In this document: positions 17,620-27,024 of the stretch, one piece after another
Layout of the letters: every line of letters begins with the position of its first letter
How positions within the stretch are numbered: position 1 is the stretch's first letter
From: Hyphomicrobiales bacterium
Lineage (GTDB): Bacteria > Pseudomonadota > Alphaproteobacteria > Rhizobiales > Beijerinckiaceae
DNA length: 64,000 nt
NCBI GenBank assembly: GCA_027484655.1
Contig: JAIXSM010000034.1
Location: forward strand, 1 to 64,000
Direction: 5' to 3'
Position numbers and translations under genes: made by a program
The notes under the pieces: model-generated
Database searches by the model: none
Seen by the model: only the letters and a program-made list of their open reading frames with translations
Told to the model about the DNA's origin: nothing

Positions 17620-18102
17620 ATGACCACGAACGCCACCCGCATCGACCTGGGCGCCAACACCCGCCAGAAGATGTGCGACCTGCTGAACGCGCGCCTCGCC
17701 GACGCCATCGATCTGGCTGGTCAGGCGAAGCAGGCCCACTGGAACGTCAAGGGCCTCAACTTCGCGGCGCTGCACACGCTGTTCGATCAACTCCACGCCA
17801 ACGTCACGGCCCACGTGGATGTGATCGCCGAGCGCATCGTCGCTCTGGGTGGTGTCGCCGACGGCACGGTGCAGGGGGTGGCCGCCGCCACAACGCTGCC
17901 CGCCTATCCGAAGGAGATTCGCGCGGGCCGCGACCATCTGGACCGGATGAGCATCGCCTTCGCGACCTTCGGGAAGGCGGCGCGGGAGGCCATTGATACG
18001 GCGGAGGATGCGGGCGACGTCGTCACCGCCGACCTGTTCACCGCCATCGCCGCCGCTGCCGACAAGGATTTGTGGATGCTGGACGCGCACCTGGAGCCGT
18101 AA
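17620..18102 (+). CDS. dps: Dps family ferritin-like DNA-protection protein
   Basis: A 160-residue four-helix-bundle protein. The inter-subunit ferroxidase ligands are visible: the His of KQAHWNVKG, then HVDVIAERIVALGG with its Asp and Glu. Dps dodecamers oxidise Fe(II) with H2O2 and protect DNA in stress. The start ATG at 17620 follows GGAG. The N-terminal tail is short with one Arg, so DNA binding through the tail may be weak. The 3' end lies 3 bp from the convergent lipoprotein gene. Confidence 0.93.
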   Translation: MTTNATRIDLGANTRQKMCDLLNARLADAIDLAGQAKQAHWNVKGLNFAALHTLFDQLHANVTAHVDVIAERIVALGGVADGTVQGVAAATTLPAYPKEIRAGRDHLDRMSIAFATFGKAAREAIDTAEDAGDVVTADLFTAIAAAADKDLWMLDAHLEP

Positions 18103-18105
18103 GGC

Positions 18106-19089
18106 TCACCAGCGCCAGGCCAGACGCTCCTCGCGCACATCGACGTGGGTGAGCGCCACGTGCCTGTAGGCGCCCACGCCGTTCAGGCCGGGAATCGTGC
18201 GGGCGACGCGGGCGACCTCCTCGGGCGCGACGCCGACCACGCGAATATCGGCGGCCATGCAGGTGCGGTGCAGCGAGCCGGTGCGGCCCGTCGTGCGCCG
18301 ACCTGAGGTCACCAGAACCTCGCTGTTGAAGTGCGCCCCGATCTGCTCCAGCGCCTGCCGCAGGCGAGTGGGGAAGCAGTCGGTCTCCACCTCATCATAG
18401 GCGGCGCGCCACCGAGTTCCGCCTTCCGTGCGCACTGGCGGGGCCGTTACGCCAGCCACCTGCAGGTTCGCGGGCGTGAAGGTGATGGCGACAGGCGCCT
18501 CATTCGTGCCCCGGTTGCGGGTGGCCGGCCGCTCGGGCATGGGCACGCCGGCCTCCTTGTGCTCGAAGGCGACAAGGGACGCAGCGCGCGCGCGCTCATG
18601 CGCCTGATACTGCGCCTGCGCCTGCGCCGCGTTGTTGGGCTCTTCCGGCTCGACCGCGGCCTCGCGCGGGGTGAAGGCGCCCGTCAGCGCCGACAGCCAG
18701 GACGCTCGGGGAGGCTGCAGCATCTCGCTGGCCATCTGCGTCTCTTCGGCGGTCGCCGCAAGCCGGTCGCCAAAGTCGGGGCGCAGCGGCGGCAGGGGCG
18801 CGTTGTAGGCGGTGAACTCGCCAGGAATCATCTCCGGCGATGTCGGCTGGAAGCTCTGCGCGCTCGCCAGCGCAACCGAAGGCGACTGCGCAGTAGTCAG
18901 TGGCGCTGGGGAGGATGCCTGCGAAAACAGCGACATGAGCCCGGAAACGGGCTGCTGCGCATTCACCGGGGTTTCATGCTCAGTCGCCTCGGGCTCGACC
19001 ATCGTTGCGCGCATGTCGCCAGGGCCATGCTGTGAGCAGGCGCCGAGCGAGACACAGGCAACCAGAAGCCAAACGCGAAAATTCATCAT
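18106..19089 (-). CDS. Lipoprotein with M15-type D-Ala-D-Ala carboxypeptidase-like domain
   Basis: A 327-residue lipoprotein with lipobox SLGAC (mature Cys near residue 18). A long low-complexity linker follows (residues 20-190). The C-terminal domain (about 200-327) contains LVTSGRRTTGRTGSLHRTCMAADIRV and a final THVDVREERLAWRW. The His/Asp of SLH...AAD and the His of THVD are the expected zinc ligands of M15/YcbK-type peptidases. It probably acts on peptidoglycan peptides at the envelope. The family assignment rests on these motifs and enzymatic activity is inferred. Confidence 0.8.
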   Translation of the reverse strand: MMNFRVWLLVACVSLGACSQHGPGDMRATMVEPEATEHETPVNAQQPVSGLMSLFSQASSPAPLTTAQSPSVALASAQSFQPTSPEMIPGEFTAYNAPLPPLRPDFGDRLAATAEETQMASEMLQPPRASWLSALTGAFTPREAAVEPEEPNNAAQAQAQYQAHERARAASLVAFEHKEAGVPMPERPATRNRGTNEAPVAITFTPANLQVAGVTAPPVRTEGGTRWRAAYDEVETDCFPTRLRQALEQIGAHFNSEVLVTSGRRTTGRTGSLHRTCMAADIRVVGVAPEEVARVARTIPGLNGVGAYRHVALTHVDVREERLAWRW

Positions 19090-19254
19090 CCATGTTCCGT
19101 GAGCCGGGCGGACCGTATCTGCGCCAAACGCGGCCCGTCAAGCTGACGGCGCCAACCCGCCGCCATGGTCGCAGCCCTCTGCCGCCACATTGCCCGGGCA
19201 CAACCGCGTCTGCGCGCGGGCCGGCGGCCGCCTTGCCTCCGGGAGTGGAGAGCG

Positions 19255-20049
19255 ATGAATTTCAGCAACTTGCGTAAGGCCCAGCTGCCACGTGCCCGCC
19301 CTGGCCGGGACGATGGAGTCCACTGGCTTCCCGCGTCCCGCGTGCGTCCAAAGGCGGCGGGCGACCGGCTGATGCTTTACCTGTGCGTTGCAACCGCTGC
19401 GGTGCTCGCGGCGGCTGCGGGCTTCGCCGCCTGGGGGCGGCGCGGCGACGGACCGCCGGCGGTGATTCGCCCCGCGCCTCCATCGAAAGCTGGTGAGCCG
19501 AGATCCGCGCCCGCCTCCCGGCTTCCCGTTCAGGCGCCGTCGCCGTCCCCCGCATCCCTTCTTTCTCCGGTTCCGCTTGCCCCCGTGTCGCTTGCCCCTG
19601 CGTCGCTTGCTCCCCGGCCGGTGGTTGAGGCCGTCGATGGGGCGTTGCCGGTCCCGTCGGATGTCGCCGCTGCCCCCGCGCCGCCGGAGCCCGAGCCGCT
19701 TGAGGCTGTGGCGCCGCCCTCTGCGGTCGCTGCCCCGGCCAAGGCGCCAGCGAGCGATCCGCGCGTCGCTCCCGAAAAGCCCGCGCCCGCGCTCCGGCCT
19801 CCTGTCGCGCCCGGCGCGCGGGTGGCGGTGTATCTGGACCAATACCCGGATCAGCGGTCGGCGGCTGCCGCGCTCAAGACTGCGCAGGCGAAGGTCGGTC
19901 CGTACATCGGCGCCAACAGGCTCACCTACACCCGGCGCAACGGCGGCGCGTGGCGCCTGCGGGTCGGCAATCTGGATCTTGCAGCGGCGGAGGCGATTTG
20001 CGCTAGAGTGAGAGCCGCTGGCCAGACCTGCGCGGTCGGCCCCAACTGA
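19255..20049 (+). CDS. SPOR-domain membrane protein
   Basis: A 264-residue bitopic inner-membrane protein. It has a cytoplasmic N-terminus of about 40 residues and one transmembrane helix ([20 protein letters not shown]). A Pro/Ala-rich periplasmic linker follows (about 65-190). The C-terminal SPOR domain (about 190-264) has [19 protein letters not shown] and [24 protein letters not shown] domains bind denuded septal glycan, so a cell-division or peptidoglycan role is likely. GGAGTGGAG ahead of the ATG at 19255 sets the start. The linker includes short direct repeats ([13 protein letters not shown]). Confidence 0.8.
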   Translation: MNFSNLRKAQLPRARPGRDDGVHWLPASRVRPKAAGDRLMLYLCVATAAVLAAAAGFAAWGRRGDGPPAVIRPAPPSKAGEPRSAPASRLPVQAPSPSPASLLSPVPLAPVSLAPASLAPRPVVEAVDGALPVPSDVAAAPAPPEPEPLEAVAPPSAVAAPAKAPASDPRVAPEKPAPALRPPVAPGARVAVYLDQYPDQRSAAAALKTAQAKVGPYIGANRLTYTRRNGGAWRLRVGNLDLAAAEAICARVRAAGQTCAVGPN

Positions 20050-20131
20050 TCCGGGCCGGGCGGCCTCGCGGTCCCCTTGCTCCCCGGGTTCCGGCCCCCT
20101 ACAAGGCGCGGAAACCGCAGGATCAGCGCAC

Positions 20132-21631
20132 ATGAGCGAACAGGCCGAGAAGCAGACATCCGTGAAGGCGCGCCTGCCGCGCGGGCTCGCAGACCGCGGC
20201 CCCGGTGAACTCGCCGGCGCCGACCGGATGATGCACGCCATCCGCGAGATCTACGGGTTGTACGGGTTCGAAGCGGTGGAGACGCCGTTCATCGAATACA
20301 CCGACGCGCTCGGCAAATTCCTGCCCGATCAGGACCGGCCCAACGAGGGCGTCTTCTCGTTTCAGGACGACGACGACCAGTGGCTGTCGCTGCGCTATGA
20401 CCTCACCGCGCCGCTCGCCCGCTATGTGGCCGAGCATTATGACAAGCTGCCCAAGCCGTATCGCAGCTATCGCGCGGGCTTCGTTTTCCGCAACGAAAAG
20501 CCCGGCCCGGGCCGCTTCCGCCAGTTCATGCAGTTCGACGCCGATACGGTGGGCGCGGCCTCCGTCGCCGCTGACGCTGAAATCTGCATGATGGCGGCCG
20601 ATGCGCTGGAGCGGCTGGGCGTTGCGCGCGGCGATTACGTCATCAAGGTCAACAACCGCAAGGTGCTGGACGGCGTGCTCGAGGCCGCAGGCCTCGAAGG
20701 TGAGGGACGGGGAGCCCAGAAGCTCATCGTGCTGCGCGCCATCGACAAGCTGGATCGGCTGGGGGCAGACGGCGTGCGCCTGCTGCTCGGCCCCGGCCGC
20801 AAGGATGAGTCCGGCGATTTCACCAAGGGCGCGGACCTTTCCACCGCCGCCATCGACCGCATTCTCAGCTTCACGTCGGCGCGCGGCGGCGACAACGCCA
20901 CGACCCTGTCGCGGCTGGCCGCCACTGTGGGCGAAAGCGCGCGCGGGCTTGAGGGCGTGGCGGAGCTTCAGGAAATGTCCGCGCTGTTCGACGCTGGCGG
21001 CTACGGCGACGGGCGCGTGGTCATCGATCCCGCCGTGGTGCGCGGGCTGGAATACTACACCGGCCCTGTGTACGAGGCGGAACTCACGTTTCAGGTGAAG
21101 GACGAATACGGTCGCCCCGTGCGCTTCGGCTCCGTGGGCGGGGGCGGACGTTACGATGGGCTTGTGGCGCGCTTCCGCGGCGAGCCTGTTCCGGCGACGG
21201 GCTTCTCCATCGGCGTGTCGCGGCTGCTGGCCGCGTTGCAGGCCATCAAGTCCCCGATTGTGACGGGCGCTGCGCCGCAGGGGCCTGTGGTGGTTCTGGT
21301 GATGGATCGCGACCAGATCCCCCGCTATCAGGGCTTTGTCGCGCAACTGCGCGCGGCGGGGATTTCGGCGGAACTTTATCTGGGCTCCGCGGGCATGAAC
21401 GCGCAGCTCAAATACGCCGACAAGCGCAACAGCCGCTGCGCCATCATTCAGGGCTCCAACGAGCGCGAGAAGGGCGAGATCGTGGTGAAGGATCTCGTCG
21501 CTGGCGCAGCGCTGGCGAAAGCCGCCAAGGACATGCCGCGCGAAGAGTATCTGGCGCTGAAGGAACGCGCGCAGTTCGCCGCGCCGGAAGCCGATCTGGT
21601 GGCGGCGGTGAAGGACGTGCTGGGGCGGTAG
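20132..21631 (+). CDS. hisS: Histidyl-tRNA synthetase
   Basis: A 499-residue class II aminoacyl-tRNA synthetase. Motif 1 surrounds [15 protein letters not shown]. Motif 2 is [20 protein letters not shown]. The histidine-binding segment is [14 protein letters not shown] and the motif 3 region is [14 protein letters not shown]-terminal anticodon-binding domain ends the protein. In many relatives hisS is directly followed by hisZ and hisG; here about 3.2 kb of unrelated genes intervenes before hisZ at 24798. The start MSEQAEKQ fits the family. Confidence 0.96.
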   Translation: MSEQAEKQTSVKARLPRGLADRGPGELAGADRMMHAIREIYGLYGFEAVETPFIEYTDALGKFLPDQDRPNEGVFSFQDDDDQWLSLRYDLTAPLARYVAEHYDKLPKPYRSYRAGFVFRNEKPGPGRFRQFMQFDADTVGAASVAADAEICMMAADALERLGVARGDYVIKVNNRKVLDGVLEAAGLEGEGRGAQKLIVLRAIDKLDRLGADGVRLLLGPGRKDESGDFTKGADLSTAAIDRILSFTSARGGDNATTLSRLAATVGESARGLEGVAELQEMSALFDAGGYGDGRVVIDPAVVRGLEYYTGPVYEAELTFQVKDEYGRPVRFGSVGGGGRYDGLVARFRGEPVPATGFSIGVSRLLAALQAIKSPIVTGAAPQGPVVVLVMDRDQIPRYQGFVAQLRAAGISAELYLGSAGMNAQLKYADKRNSRCAIIQGSNEREKGEIVVKDLVAGAALAKAAKDMPREEYLALKERAQFAAPEADLVAAVKDVLGR

Positions 21632-21705
21632 TTTTCTTCAGCCTTTGCCCTTGCAGTTGTTTCGGCTTGTTCTTAGCTTTGTGTCCATGAAGAGCGGAGT
21701 GTGAC

Positions 21706-22023
21706 ATGCCAAGAACCACCGAAGCAGAGATTGCAGAGGCCGTACTCGTGATTCTCGCCGACAGCCCTTCTGGGGAAGCGAGTATGGCTGAGCTAAAAGA
21801 TAGGATTCCTCAGCACATCGATCTTTCCAGCGAAGATCGTACGCAATCCACCACCCGCCCAAATGATGAGCTTTGGGAGCAGCAAGTCAGAAACATTACG
21901 TCTCACAAGAACGTTGAAGGTAACATCATTCACGACGGGTATGCTGAAAGTATACCTGGTGGCATTAGAATAACGGCCGCGGGACGGCTGAAAATTGCTA
22001 ATCTCTTCAGCCGCCATACTTAG
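21706..22023 (+). CDS. Small winged-helix-like protein in an AT-richer island
   Basis: A 105-residue protein of unknown function. The layout (helical IAEAVLVILADSP, then MAELKDRIPQ, and a C-terminal ITAAGRLKIANL) looks like a winged helix, reminiscent of the N-terminal region of Mrr-type restriction proteins. That resemblance is weak. GGAG precedes the ATG. Base composition is clearly less GC-rich than the surroundings, and codons such as AGA, ATA and AAA are used, which suggests recent transfer. It converges on and overlaps the methyltransferase gene by 17 bp, so the two probably arrived together. Confidence 0.65.
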   Translation: MPRTTEAEIAEAVLVILADSPSGEASMAELKDRIPQHIDLSSEDRTQSTTRPNDELWEQQVRNITSHKNVEGNIIHDGYAESIPGGIRITAAGRLKIANLFSRHT

Positions 22024-22615
22024 CTTTGTAGCCAGGCTTAAGCCATTTCAGTTCTGTATTACCTAGAGCATCCTTATCCCACACAAACCATGCATACGCA
22101 GTGGTTCCGGAACCCTTCGCAACAGTCCCAGCGGGGTAGAACGTAATCCTTTCACTGAATACCCAAACCCTTGAAGGTGGGTTGATAGAAAAAATCGTCT
22201 TTTGACGGTTGCTTCCTTCTAAAAACGCGAGCCGAAGCAGCAAGGCGAACTTTTTGCGCGCTGTTCGTAGTCCTGTTGCAACGAAGCCTTCCGCGCAGTT
22301 GTAAGGGGGATTCGTGACTACATTGTCGATGATTCTGTTCTGAGACAGAAAATCAACTCCGACTTCGCCATAGCCGCGATTGTATAAGTCACTGCTGACA
22401 ACTTTCTTGGCGGCGCTTTCTAGAACTTCGGACATCGCCCCGTCACCACAAGCGCACTCCCAAACGTCACCTTTGAAGTTCTCGTTTTCAACCAGCGCAA
22501 AAGTTGCCCATTTTGGCGTAGGAAAAAAATCTGGACCATCTAGATCGGCAAAGCGCTTAAGCGTTGGTTTATATCCACCGCGGATATTGTATGTCGGGTC
22601 CATTGATGTTCTCAT
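22007..22615 (-). CDS. Putative DNA adenine methyltransferase (NPPY type)
   Basis: A 202-residue SAM-dependent methyltransferase. The SAM-binding motif region is VWECACGDGAMSEVLE, and the catalytic motif IV is NVVTNPPYN. The NPPY tetrad indicates N6-adenine or N4-cytosine methylation. The order of SAM motif before NPPY and the small size resemble phage-type DNA methyltransferases. No target recognition domain or restriction enzyme is obvious, so this is an orphan methylase. The gene is AT-richer than its neighbours. The ATG at 22615 is used; a much longer GC-rich upstream reading to 23374 is antisense to the cupin gene and is rejected. Confidence 0.75.
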   Translation of the reverse strand: MRTSMDPTYNIRGGYKPTLKRFADLDGPDFFPTPKWATFALVENENFKGDVWECACGDGAMSEVLESAAKKVVSSDLYNRGYGEVGVDFLSQNRIIDNVVTNPPYNCAEGFVATGLRTARKKFALLLRLAFLEGSNRQKTIFSINPPSRVWVFSERITFYPAGTVAKGSGTTAYAWFVWDKDALGNTELKWLKPGYKAKYGG

Positions 22616-22762
22616 AGATAAGGCAAAGCCATAACATAGGCGATTGGTTAACAAAGAGTAGCGATCGAAGCTAGCTCCCAATAGCCCCGCCCCTTGCCGC
22701 TGCGCGCGTCCCGCTGCTAGCCTGTGCGCCCACAAGCAACAGACACAGCGAGGAAACGTCAT

Positions 22763-23299
22763 ATGGAGCGCGACAAGTCGCAGCGCACGGCCAGCCCCAT
22801 TCGCCGCATTGTCACCGGGCACGATGCCGATGGATCGGCGAAGGTGATCATCGACGGTGATGCGCAGAACGTGCGCACCGGCTCGTCGCCGGGGCAGTTC
22901 ACCACGCTGATGTGGTGCACGGATTCCGCGCCCTGCACGATGCCGCTGGGCGACGACGCCGAGGACATGGGCGCGCGCAAGCTGGGCACCTATCCCCCCG
23001 TCAACGGCACGCGCTTCATGATCGCCGAGTACCCGCCGGACAACATCCCGCGCATGCACCGCACGGAGACGATCGACTACATCATCGTGCTTGATGGGGA
23101 GATCGACATGGAGCTGGACGAGGGCCGCGTCGTCACCATGAAGCGCGGCGACGTGATGATCCAGCGCGGTACAAACCACGCGTGGATCAACCGGGGCAAA
23201 GAGGTCTGCCGCATGGCGTTCGTGCTGATCGACGCCGAGCCGCTTGGGATCGGCCACGCGGTGCCGCGCGGCGGCGTGGTGGGCCCTGCCGGGCACTGA
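22763..23299 (+). CDS. Cupin-domain protein
   Basis: A 178-residue single-cupin protein. The core is HRTETIDYIIVLDGEIDMELDEG, then MKRGDVMIQRGTNHAWINRG. The first His, the Glu of TETIDY and the later His (NHAW) are candidate metal ligands. Similar proteins in proteobacteria are annotated only as cupins. GAGG precedes the ATG at 22763. Normal high GC returns here after the AT-rich methyltransferase. Function and substrate are unknown. Confidence 0.8.
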   Translation: MERDKSQRTASPIRRIVTGHDADGSAKVIIDGDAQNVRTGSSPGQFTTLMWCTDSAPCTMPLGDDAEDMGARKLGTYPPVNGTRFMIAEYPPDNIPRMHRTETIDYIIVLDGEIDMELDEGRVVTMKRGDVMIQRGTNHAWINRGKEVCRMAFVLIDAEPLGIGHAVPRGGVVGPAGH

Positions 23300-23312
23300 G
23301 GCGGGTGTCATC

Positions 23313-23369
23313 TGGACCGCGCGCGTCCCCGCGCGCAGCCATCTTGCGGGCGGGGACGCCCGCGGTCCA
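23313..23369. repeat. Inverted repeat TGGACCGC...GCGGTCCA
   Basis: Two arms of about 25 bp (TGGACCGCGCGCGTCCCCGC and its complement) flank a short spacer. One arm recurs at 37679-37704. It sits directly downstream of the cupin gene and could act as a terminator-like structure, but no U-tract follows. Confidence 0.6.
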
Positions 23370-23381
23370 TTCATCCTGCAG

Positions 23382-23417
23382 CGTCATGCCGGCGACGGCC
23401 GGCATCCACGGCAGGCC
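23382..23417. repeat. REP-like palindromic repeat, copy 2
   Basis: The same CGTCATGCCGGCGACGGCC core as at 19-54, here followed by ATCCACGGCAGGCC. It is part of a repeat cluster running to about 23523, between the cupin and ExoD genes. Confidence 0.7.
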
Positions 23418-23470
23418 GCCCGGTCAACGTTCATCCAGTCTGCGCCAGTCCTCATCCGGTTTGCTATGAT

Positions 23471-23523
23471 CCGGGTTCGGGCCTGCCCGCCCCGGGAATG
23501 TGGCGCGAGGACGCGCGCGGTCC
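23471..23523. repeat. Diverged copy of the GGGGATGTGGCGCG repeat
   Basis: It contains CCCCGGGAATGTGGCGCGAGG and a GCGCGGTCCC end, related to 273-315 and 37735-37780. It immediately precedes the end of the minus-strand ExoD gene. Confidence 0.45.
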
Positions 23524-23549
23524 CGATTGCGCCGGGCGCCCGCGAAAAC

Positions 23550-24188
23550 CTAAAACAAGCCCCAGAGCCATTCGGTGATGGCGACGCCGAAGATCACCAG
23601 CGCGATGTTCCACGCAAAGCCGATGGCGGCGAGGACGGTTCCCGCGATGATGGCGAGCCCGTCCTTCTCCATGATGCCGAAAGCGAACACCACCACGGCG
23701 AACGCCGGGCCCTGGTTTCCGAATGGCACTGGCAGCAGCAGCGTGATTCCCATGATCAGGATCAGCGCCGCCACGATCACCACGCCGGCGCCCTCGGTGA
23801 GCGCCTGAAGGCGCGGGCGGAGCAAACCTTCCAGCCGCCCCATCCAGGCGTCGAGCTTCACGGCGGTGGCGACCAGCGCGCCCCGGGGCAGAACCTGCCG
23901 GCGCATCCACTGAGGCAGCGCCAGGGTTTCAGAGCCCCGCATCATCTGGACCGCGACCAGCATCAGCGCCGTCCCGAAGACGAGCCCTGTGGGCAGGCCG
24001 GGGACGGGAATGAACGAGGGAAGCGCAAGCAGAAGCAACACAAGCCCGTGGCCGGAACGACCAAGCGCATCGATCAGCGAGCCAAGGGTGGGTCGTTCGG
24101 TTGCCTCGGTGATGGCGATCAGCCGACGCAAGGCCCGCCGCGTCTCGCCCTCCGCTGAGGCGTCGTGCGCCGCGTCAACCATTCCCAT
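23550..24188 (-). CDS. ExoD-family exopolysaccharide synthesis protein
   Basis: A 212-residue membrane protein with the ExoD family layout. The cytoplasmic N-terminus contains TLGSLIDALGRSGHGLVLLLLALPSFIPVPGLP. At least four hydrophobic segments follow, including LPVPFGNQGPAFAVVVFAFGIMEKDGLA. ExoD was described in Sinorhizobium as needed for exopolysaccharide production and alkali tolerance; its molecular activity is unknown. It is 18 bp downstream of the DUF1476 gene and may be cotranscribed with it. Confidence 0.88.
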   Translation of the reverse strand: MGMVDAAHDASAEGETRRALRRLIAITEATERPTLGSLIDALGRSGHGLVLLLLALPSFIPVPGLPTGLVFGTALMLVAVQMMRGSETLALPQWMRRQVLPRGALVATAVKLDAWMGRLEGLLRPRLQALTEGAGVVIVAALILIMGITLLLPVPFGNQGPAFAVVVFAFGIMEKDGLAIIAGTVLAAIGFAWNIALVIFGVAITEWLWGLF

Positions 24189-24206
24189 CCCCCCGCGCCT
24201 CGCGTC

Positions 24207-24536
24207 TTAGTCTGTCGATAAAAGCTCAGAGCGGACAAGGCGCTCCGCCCGCTGAAGCTGCGCCCGCACGTCTGCTGCGCCAAGCGGAACGCCATGGGCG
24301 GCGAAATCCTTGACGAGACGGCCGATGACATCGTCCGGCCCCGGCTCGGACATGTCGCTGGCCATGACCTCCCCGGCGTAGAGCGCAAGCTGGTCACCCT
24401 CATACCCCAGCAGGCCGCCGGCCCAAAGCCCGAGGAAGAAATTGCGGCGCTCCAGCACAGAGTCCCGTGTTTCACGGTCCAGCCGGTCCATCAGATCCTC
24501 ACAGCCTCTCGCCGGCTCAAGCGCCAACATGCTCAT
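24207..24536 (-). CDS. DUF1476 protein, diverged paralogue of the F1-ATPase zeta inhibitor
   Basis: A 109-residue protein matching the DUF1476 pattern: ERRNFFLGLWAGGLLGYEGDQLALYAGEVMASDM, then EPGPDDVIGRLVKDFAAHGV, then DVRAQLQRAERLV. The founding member in Paracoccus is the zeta subunit, an inhibitor of the F1F0-ATPase. The N-terminal inhibitory segment of canonical zeta is poorly matched here (MSMLALEPARGCEDLMDRLD), so it may be a paralogue with another role. AGGAGG precedes the ATG. It overlaps nothing and heads the pair with ExoD. Confidence 0.72.
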   Translation of the reverse strand: MSMLALEPARGCEDLMDRLDRETRDSVLERRNFFLGLWAGGLLGYEGDQLALYAGEVMASDMSEPGPDDVIGRLVKDFAAHGVPLGAADVRAQLQRAERLVRSELLSTD

Positions 24537-24797
24537 TTACGACGCCTCCTCGTTCCTGGATCGATCCGCGCAACCGCGCGCGGGCATAACGCGGGCATGA
24601 AATGCACCGGGATGTTGGCCGATCCATGACGCAGAGAGGTGAATCTCGGCCCGCCCGGACACAATGGCGCCCCGGGAGCGTCTCTCGCCTTAACCTACGT
24701 TCACTTTTGCGGCGGAAAGCTGTCGCGGGGGGCGGCGCGCCTTGCTAAGAGAGGCGCAATTCGACGGCAGGATCAACGGAATCGGATCGGCGACGCC

Positions 24798-25922
24798 ATG
24801 GCGGACTACGCGGAGCGCGGGCTCCATGGGCTGATTGCCCACCTCGTGAATGCGGGCTACGACCGGGCGGAGCCGAACATTCTCCAGCCTGCGGGCGTCT
24901 TTCTCGACCTCGCCGGCGAGGATATTCGCAGCCGCTTGTTCGTGACGTCCGACGGCGCCGGGGCCGAGCTGTGCCTGCGGCCCGAGTACACCATTCCCGT
25001 TTGCCTTGCGTATCTGGCGTCTCCGGGCGCCGGCGCCGCCGCGTCGTTCTCCTATCTGGGCAAGGTGTTCCGCATCCGCCCGCAAGGGCCGGGCGAGTTC
25101 GACCAGGCGGGGCTCGAGAGCTTTGGCCGCAAGGACCGCGAGGCGGCGGACGCGGAAATCCTCGCCCTGTCGCTGGAGGCCGCCGCGCGCGGCGGCGCGC
25201 CGTCCCTGCGGGTGCGTTTTGGCGACGCCGGGCTGTTCTCACGCCTGCTGGAGGCGCTGCAACTGCCGCCCGTGTGGCTGCGTCGTATTCGTCGGGCTCA
25301 CGCCCGCGGCGTGCCCATGGCGGATGTGGTCGCCGCAGCCGACCAGTCCAGCGCCAGCGAGCACGCGGGCGTTCTGGCGGCGCTCGAAGGGGTTGACCGG
25401 GCGGGCGCGCGGGCGCTCGTGGGCGACCTCTTGTCCATCGCCGGCATCTCCTCGGTTGGCGGGCGCAGCGCCGCCGAAATCGCCGAGCGGTTTCTTGAGC
25501 AGGCGGCCCTTCAGGGCAGCGCGGGTTTTCCCGCCGAGAAGCGGCAGGCGCTCGACAGCTGGCTGGCCATCAGCGGCGATCCGGACGAGTGCTCGCGCCA
25601 GCTGCGGGCGCTGGCGGAGGACGCCGGCCTCGACCTGCGGGCGGGGCTGGATGCGTTCGACGAGCGGCTGGGCTTTATGGCCGCGCGCGGCCTCGATGTG
25701 GCGAGCCTCACCTTCTCCGCCGGCTTCGGCCGCAACCTTGATTACTACACGGGCTTTGTGTTCGAGGCGCACGATCCGCGCCGCACGGACGGCCGGCCGG
25801 TTGTGGGCGGGGGCCGGTACGACGGCCTGCTGCGCACGCTGGGCGCGGCCTCCGAGATTCCGGCCGTGGGCGCGGCCATCTGGTGCGAACGTCTCGATCC
25901 CGCCGCAGGAGCAGCAGAATGA
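24798..25922 (+). CDS. hisZ: ATP phosphoribosyltransferase regulatory subunit
   Basis: A 374-residue HisRS paralogue without tRNA charging, required by the HisG of this lineage for catalysis and histidine feedback. Class II motifs survive: [52 protein letters not shown] and [12 protein letters not shown]. The ATG at 24798 (MADYAERG) is the start; the upstream in-frame extension is low quality. The stop overlaps the hisG start (ATGA), so the two subunits are translationally coupled. Confidence 0.94.
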   Translation: MADYAERGLHGLIAHLVNAGYDRAEPNILQPAGVFLDLAGEDIRSRLFVTSDGAGAELCLRPEYTIPVCLAYLASPGAGAAASFSYLGKVFRIRPQGPGEFDQAGLESFGRKDREAADAEILALSLEAAARGGAPSLRVRFGDAGLFSRLLEALQLPPVWLRRIRRAHARGVPMADVVAAADQSSASEHAGVLAALEGVDRAGARALVGDLLSIAGISSVGGRSAAEIAERFLEQAALQGSAGFPAEKRQALDSWLAISGDPDECSRQLRALAEDAGLDLRAGLDAFDERLGFMAARGLDVASLTFSAGFGRNLDYYTGFVFEAHDPRRTDGRPVVGGGRYDGLLRTLGAASEIPAVGAAIWCERLDPAAGAAE

Positions 25923-26890
25923 CAGCCCCGGTGCTGACGCTCGCCGTCCCCTCCAAGGGTCGGCTGCAGGAGAACGCCTTCAGCTTCTTCGCCCGCGCAG
26001 GGCTGAAGCTGGTGCAGGGCCGCGGCGCCCGCGACTATCGCGGTGTGCTGCGCGAGATCCCCGGCGTTGAGGTCGCCTTCCTTTCGGCGTCCGAAATCGT
26101 CGCGCAACTTGCCTCCGGCGCCGCCCATCTTGGCGTCACCGGCGAGGATCTGGTGCGTGAAACCATTCCCGACGCCGATCTGAAGGTGGAACTGCTCACG
26201 CCGCTGGGCTTTGGCCACGCCAACGTGGTTGTCGCCGTGCCGCAGGCGTGGATCGACGTGCGCACCATGGCGGACCTTGAGGACGTGGCCGCAGCGTTCC
26301 ACGCCCGGCGCGGTCAGCGCATGCGCGTCGCCACCAAGTATGTGAACCTGACGCGCCGCTACTTCGCGGAAAAGGGCGTCACGGACTACCGCATCGTTGA
26401 GTCGCTTGGCGCAACCGAGGGCGCGCCCGCAGCGGGGCAGGCGGAGCTGATCGTCGACATCACCACCACCGGGGCGACGCTGCAGGCCAATGCGCTGAAA
26501 GTTCTCGATGATGGCGTGATGCTGTGCTCGCAGGCCAATCTCGTGGCCTCCGTCGGCGCCAACTGGAGCACGGAGGCCTTGCGGCTCGCGCGGCTCATCC
26601 TGTCGCGCATCGCGGCGGAGGAGGACGCCCGCACATCCCGCCAGGTGCGCGCGCGCATCGCCGGCGACGTTGGCGAGACCGCCCGTCTCGCGGGTGAGAC
26701 GTTCGGCGCCCGCGCGTTGCTCGGCGCGGATGGTCCCGGCCTCGAACTGGTGTGCCCGGCCGATCAGGTTGCGCCGCTCGCCGACTGGCTCATTGCGCGC
26801 GGCGCGGAGCATGTGGCCGTGTCGTCGCTCGATTACGTATTCAGCGCGCGCAATCCGCTTTACGAAAAGCTCGCCGCCCGGATCGGCTGA
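25919..26890 (+). CDS. hisG: ATP phosphoribosyltransferase catalytic subunit
   Basis: A 323-residue HisG catalysing the first step of histidine synthesis (ATP + PRPP). Visible blocks are [30 protein letters not shown] and [20 protein letters not shown], the last being the PRPP-binding region. The alphaproteobacterial HisZ-dependent form is longer than the usual short HisG, and the extra C-terminal part here (from about residue 225) fits that. It is coupled to hisZ by a 4-bp overlap. There is no other his gene in the window. Confidence 0.94.
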   Translation: MTAPVLTLAVPSKGRLQENAFSFFARAGLKLVQGRGARDYRGVLREIPGVEVAFLSASEIVAQLASGAAHLGVTGEDLVRETIPDADLKVELLTPLGFGHANVVVAVPQAWIDVRTMADLEDVAAAFHARRGQRMRVATKYVNLTRRYFAEKGVTDYRIVESLGATEGAPAAGQAELIVDITTTGATLQANALKVLDDGVMLCSQANLVASVGANWSTEALRLARLILSRIAAEEDARTSRQVRARIAGDVGETARLAGETFGARALLGADGPGLELVCPADQVAPLADWLIARGAEHVAVSSLDYVFSARNPLYEKLAARIG

Positions 26891-27024
26891 GGGTTATTCC
26901 TTCAACCCGTCCCTGGGCGCCTTGGGCGAATGAGCAGATTTTGCACCGGGATTTCTCATCGCGTTGTTCGCGCCGCCGCGGATTGCGGTTAGCATCCGCG
27001 CCGAATCGACCCAAGAGGCTCGCG

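Noticed and set aside
22616-23374. Upstream extension of the methyltransferase to 23374
   Set aside because: The added part is antisense to the cupin gene, GC-rich, and unlike the AT-richer methyltransferase; the ATG at 22615 is sufficient.
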